16,962 nt of DNA, from NCBI GenBank assembly GCA_027293245.1, contig JAPUFZ010000004.1, positions 1-16,962 on the forward strand, given 5' to 3'. The notes beneath the pieces are model-generated. The model was not told where the DNA came from. It made no database searches and worked only from the letters and a program-made list of their open reading frames with translations. Positions 14,787 to 16,962 of the stretch are shown here, one piece after another. A program made the position numbers and the translations under genes. The DNA is from Gammaproteobacteria bacterium (GTDB taxonomy: Bacteria; Pseudomonadota; Gammaproteobacteria; GCA-001735895). Numbering within the stretch: position 1 is the stretch's first letter; the number at the start of each line of letters is the position of its first letter.

Positions 14787-16201
14787 CTGTCAGCGCGAAA
14801 CATTTTATGCGGCGTATCAAAAATATCCACTTCATCGGCATCGGTGGTGCGGGCATGAGTGGTATTGCAGAGGTATTTCACAACCTCGGCTACATCATCA
14901 GTGGCTCTGATATTGCCGAAGGCCCGACACTGCGACATTTACGCGAACTCGGTATCGAAATACAGATTGCTCACCGTCCGGAAAATATTGATGGCGTGCA
15001 TGTTGTCGTAGTTTCTACCGCGATCGATGCAGACAACCCAGAAATTGTGGCCGCAAAAGCAGCGCGTATTCCGGTCGTGCGCCGCGCCGAAATGCTCGCT
15101 GAGCTGATGCGATTTCGTCGCGGTATCGCGGTTGCCGGTACCCATGGTAAGACCACTGTAACGAGCCTGGTTGCCAGCGTTCTGGCCGAGGGGAATATCG
15201 ATCCCACTTATGTCATCGGCGGTAAGCTCAATAGCTCGGCTAGCCATGCCAGGCTCGGGCTCAGTGATTACCTGGTGGCCGAAGCCGACGAGAGCGATGC
15301 GTCATTTTTGTATTTGCAGCCCATGATGTCGATTATTACCAACATCGATCAGGATCACCTGTCGACCTATGAGGGTGAATTCGAGCGACTCAAAGCGACT
15401 TTCGTCGAATTCTTGCACCATCTGCCATTTTACGGTCTCGCGATACTGTGTATCGACGATCCAGTAGTTCGGGAAATGATCCAGTCTATTGCACGACCGA
15501 TGCTGACTTATGGTGAATCCGAGGATGCCGATATTCGTATTACTGCAATACGGCCTAAGGGCGCCAAAACTGATTTTTCGGTCATGTTACCGGACCAGGA
15601 CGAGCCACTCGAAATCGAATTGAATCTTACCGGCAGGCACAATGTGCTCAATGCGACTGCCGCGATCAGCGTTGCATGGGAACTCGATGTCAATCGTGAT
15701 GATATTCAAACCGCGCTGGCCGGGTTCTCCGGAATCGCCAGGCGATTCCAGATAAGTGAAAATGTACCCGTGCCTGGCGGCAAGGTCATGCATATCGACG
15801 ATTATGGTCACCACCCGAATGAAATAAAGGCAACTATCGAGGGTATTCGTGCGGCCTGGCCGGATAAACGCCTGGCCGTGGTGTTTCAGCCCCATCGATA
15901 TACGCGCACTCGCGATCTATTCGAAGATTTTGTCCAGGTGCTTTCAGAAGTAGATGCGTTGATACTTACCGAAGTCTATGCCGCCGGTGAAAAACCTGTT
16001 AATGATGCTGATGGTCGGGCCCTGGCAAGGGCGATCCGGGTACGTGGCAAGATCGACCCGATTTTTGTTGAGGAGCTTAAATCACTTGACGAGGTCGTCG
16101 ACAACATCCTCCAGGATGGTGATATCTTTTTGACCCTGGGTGCCGGCAGCATCGGCACCTGGTCGGCTGAATTTCTGATGAAAAGCGGACAGGGACAATG
16201 A
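14783..16201 (+). CDS. murC: MurC, UDP-MurNAc:L-alanine ligase
   Basis: A 472-residue Mur ligase that adds the first peptide residue, L-alanine, to UDP-MurNAc. The N-terminal domain has IHFIGIGGAGMSGIAEV (15-31), the classic MurC start. The P-loop is VAGTHGKTTVTS (117-128), with the histidine before glycine that marks MurC. EADESDASF, TNIDQDHLSTYEG, GRHNVLNATAA and DDYGHHPNEI follow in order, and FQPHRYTRTRDLFEDF is in the C-terminal domain. The start is GTG in a GTGA overlap with murG, with GGGAG at 14771-14775 seven bases upstream. An in-frame ATG at 14807 (MRRIKNIHF) is a less likely alternative. The stop overlaps the murB ATG by four bases. Confidence 0.97.
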   Translation: MTVSAKHFMRRIKNIHFIGIGGAGMSGIAEVFHNLGYIISGSDIAEGPTLRHLRELGIEIQIAHRPENIDGVHVVVVSTAIDADNPEIVAAKAARIPVVRRAEMLAELMRFRRGIAVAGTHGKTTVTSLVASVLAEGNIDPTYVIGGKLNSSASHARLGLSDYLVAEADESDASFLYLQPMMSIITNIDQDHLSTYEGEFERLKATFVEFLHHLPFYGLAILCIDDPVVREMIQSIARPMLTYGESEDADIRITAIRPKGAKTDFSVMLPDQDEPLEIELNLTGRHNVLNATAAISVAWELDVNRDDIQTALAGFSGIARRFQISENVPVPGGKVMHIDDYGHHPNEIKATIEGIRAAWPDKRLAVVFQPHRYTRTRDLFEDFVQVLSEVDALILTEVYAAGEKPVNDADGRALARAIRVRGKIDPIFVEELKSLDEVVDNILQDGDIFLTLGAGSIGTWSAEFLMKSGQGQ

Positions 16202-16962
16202 ACGTGGTTGAAGCGATGAGATATCGAGGGCAACTACGGGTTAACGAACCCATGTCAAAGCATACCAGTTGGCGCGTGGGTGGTAACGCAGACTATTTCT
16301 ATATTCCGGTCGATTTATCTGATTTGCAAGACTATCTGGCATCGCTGGAATCAACAGTACCGATTAACTGGGTCGGACTCGGTAGCAATATGCTGGTACG
16401 TGATGGAGGAATTCGAGGTGTAGTGATCGCACCGTTGAATGCCCTGAAAGTACTGAAATTGAGCGATGAAGGCTGTATTTACGCCGAATCTGGCGTGACC
16501 TGTGCGAAACTCACAAAATTTTGTGCCAAAAACGGATTAGCGGGCGCCGATTTTTTTGCCGGCATACCAGGAACCATTGGCGGTGCCCTGGCAATGAATG
16601 CAGGTGCTTTTGGTAGTGAAACCTGGCCTTTCGTTGAACAGGTTATGATGATCAATCGGCAAGGGGAATTGATCGATCGATGCGCCGCGGAATTTGATAT
16701 CGGTTACCGTCGGGTCAGCCAGTTTGCCGGTGAATGGTTTGCCGCAGCCTATTTTCGTTTTGCCGGCGAAGTCGAAGCCAAAACTTCCGGACAGAATTCG
16801 AATATTCGGTATTTATTGCAAAAACGTAATGCCAGTCAACCGATAGGACTACCTTCCTGTGGTTCGGTGTTTAAAAACCCACCAGGACATTATGCTGCGC
16901 AACTGATAGAGAGTGCCGGTCTCAAAGGATATACGCTGGGCGCAGCCGGTGTTTCAACCAAA
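16198..16962 (+). CDS. murB: MurB, UDP-N-acetylenolpyruvoylglucosamine reductase (3' end beyond window)
   Basis: The first 255 codons of an open frame that runs off the right edge. It encodes the FAD- and NADPH-dependent enzyme that reduces UDP-GlcNAc-enolpyruvate to UDP-MurNAc, the substrate of MurC. The FAD domain shows TSWRVGGNADYF (23-34), VGLGSNMLVRDGG (59-71) and ADFFAGIPGTIGGALAMNAGAFG (117-139). FDIGYRRVSQF (166-176) has the arginine expected near the active site, and LPSCGSVFKNPPGHYAAQLIE (218-238) carries the catalytic serine (Ser223 of CGSVFKNP). The spacing and these motifs resemble the shorter (type II) MurB form and not the longer E. coli type. The final segment with the catalytic glutamate is not in the window. 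The ATG overlaps the murC stop (ATGA); AGGGAC lies just upstream. Confidence 0.96.
   Translation, partial: MNVVEAMRYRGQLRVNEPMSKHTSWRVGGNADYFYIPVDLSDLQDYLASLESTVPINWVGLGSNMLVRDGGIRGVVIAPLNALKVLKLSDEGCIYAESGVTCAKLTKFCAKNGLAGADFFAGIPGTIGGALAMNAGAFGSETWPFVEQVMMINRQGELIDRCAAEFDIGYRRVSQFAGEWFAAAYFRFAGEVEAKTSGQNSNIRYLLQKRNASQPIGLPSCGSVFKNPPGHYAAQLIESAGLKGYTLGAAGVSTK

Noticed and set aside
1..16962. tRNA genes, CRISPR arrays, insertion sequences, integrase genes and attachment sites
   Set aside because: None was seen: no cloverleaf, no spaced identical repeats, no transposase or integrase motifs, and no direct repeats flanking the AOR island that would mark a recent insertion.

Overview
This window looks like a chromosomal segment of a Gram-negative bacterium, most likely a gammaproteobacterium. 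The reasons are the classic division and cell wall (dcw) gene order, a type A RNase P RNA, a MurE carrying the meso-diaminopimelate motif DNPR, a 360-residue MraY, and rsmI, rnpB and mraZ close together. Genus cannot be read from the sequence.

Left part (1-3000): the 3' end of rsmI (16S rRNA 2'-O-methyltransferase) enters from the left. It is followed, in opposite orientation, by a two-gene unit on the minus strand: a 604-residue aldehyde ferredoxin oxidoreductase (AOR) family tungsten/molybdenum-pterin enzyme, then a small MoaD/ThiS-type ubiquitin-like protein ending in Gly-Gly. Divergent from the AOR gene is a 100-residue antibiotic-biosynthesis-monooxygenase (ABM) fold protein. This three-gene island sits between two housekeeping loci and is the accessory part of the window.

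Middle part (3000-3766): rnpB, the RNase P catalytic RNA (about 3079-3448), is well supported by pairings P1 and P2, two GNRA-capped hairpins and the universally conserved blocks. It is followed by an AT-rich region of about 320 bases. This holds a likely sigma70-type promoter and a run of five 10-base direct repeats that look like an MraZ operator, ending at the mraZ Shine-Dalgarno sequence.

Right part (3767-16962): an unbroken dcw operon on the plus strand, mraZ-rsmH-ftsL-ftsI-murE-murF-mraY-murD-ftsW-murG-murC-murB (murB cut by the right edge). Every junction overlaps by 1-11 bases, so there is no spacer between any two genes over about 13.2 kb. MurC, MurD, MurE and MurF build the cytoplasmic UDP-MurNAc-pentapeptide from the UDP-MurNAc that MurB supplies. 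MraY and MurG convert it to lipid I and lipid II. FtsW and FtsI polymerise and cross-link septal peptidoglycan, with FtsL as a divisome scaffold and regulator. MraZ is the likely autorepressor of the whole unit, and RsmH modifies 16S rRNA.

No completely new system is evident. The items most worth a second look are the AOR/MoaD/ABM island with its divergent control region, and the five-repeat MraZ operator overlapping the promoter and ribosome binding site.
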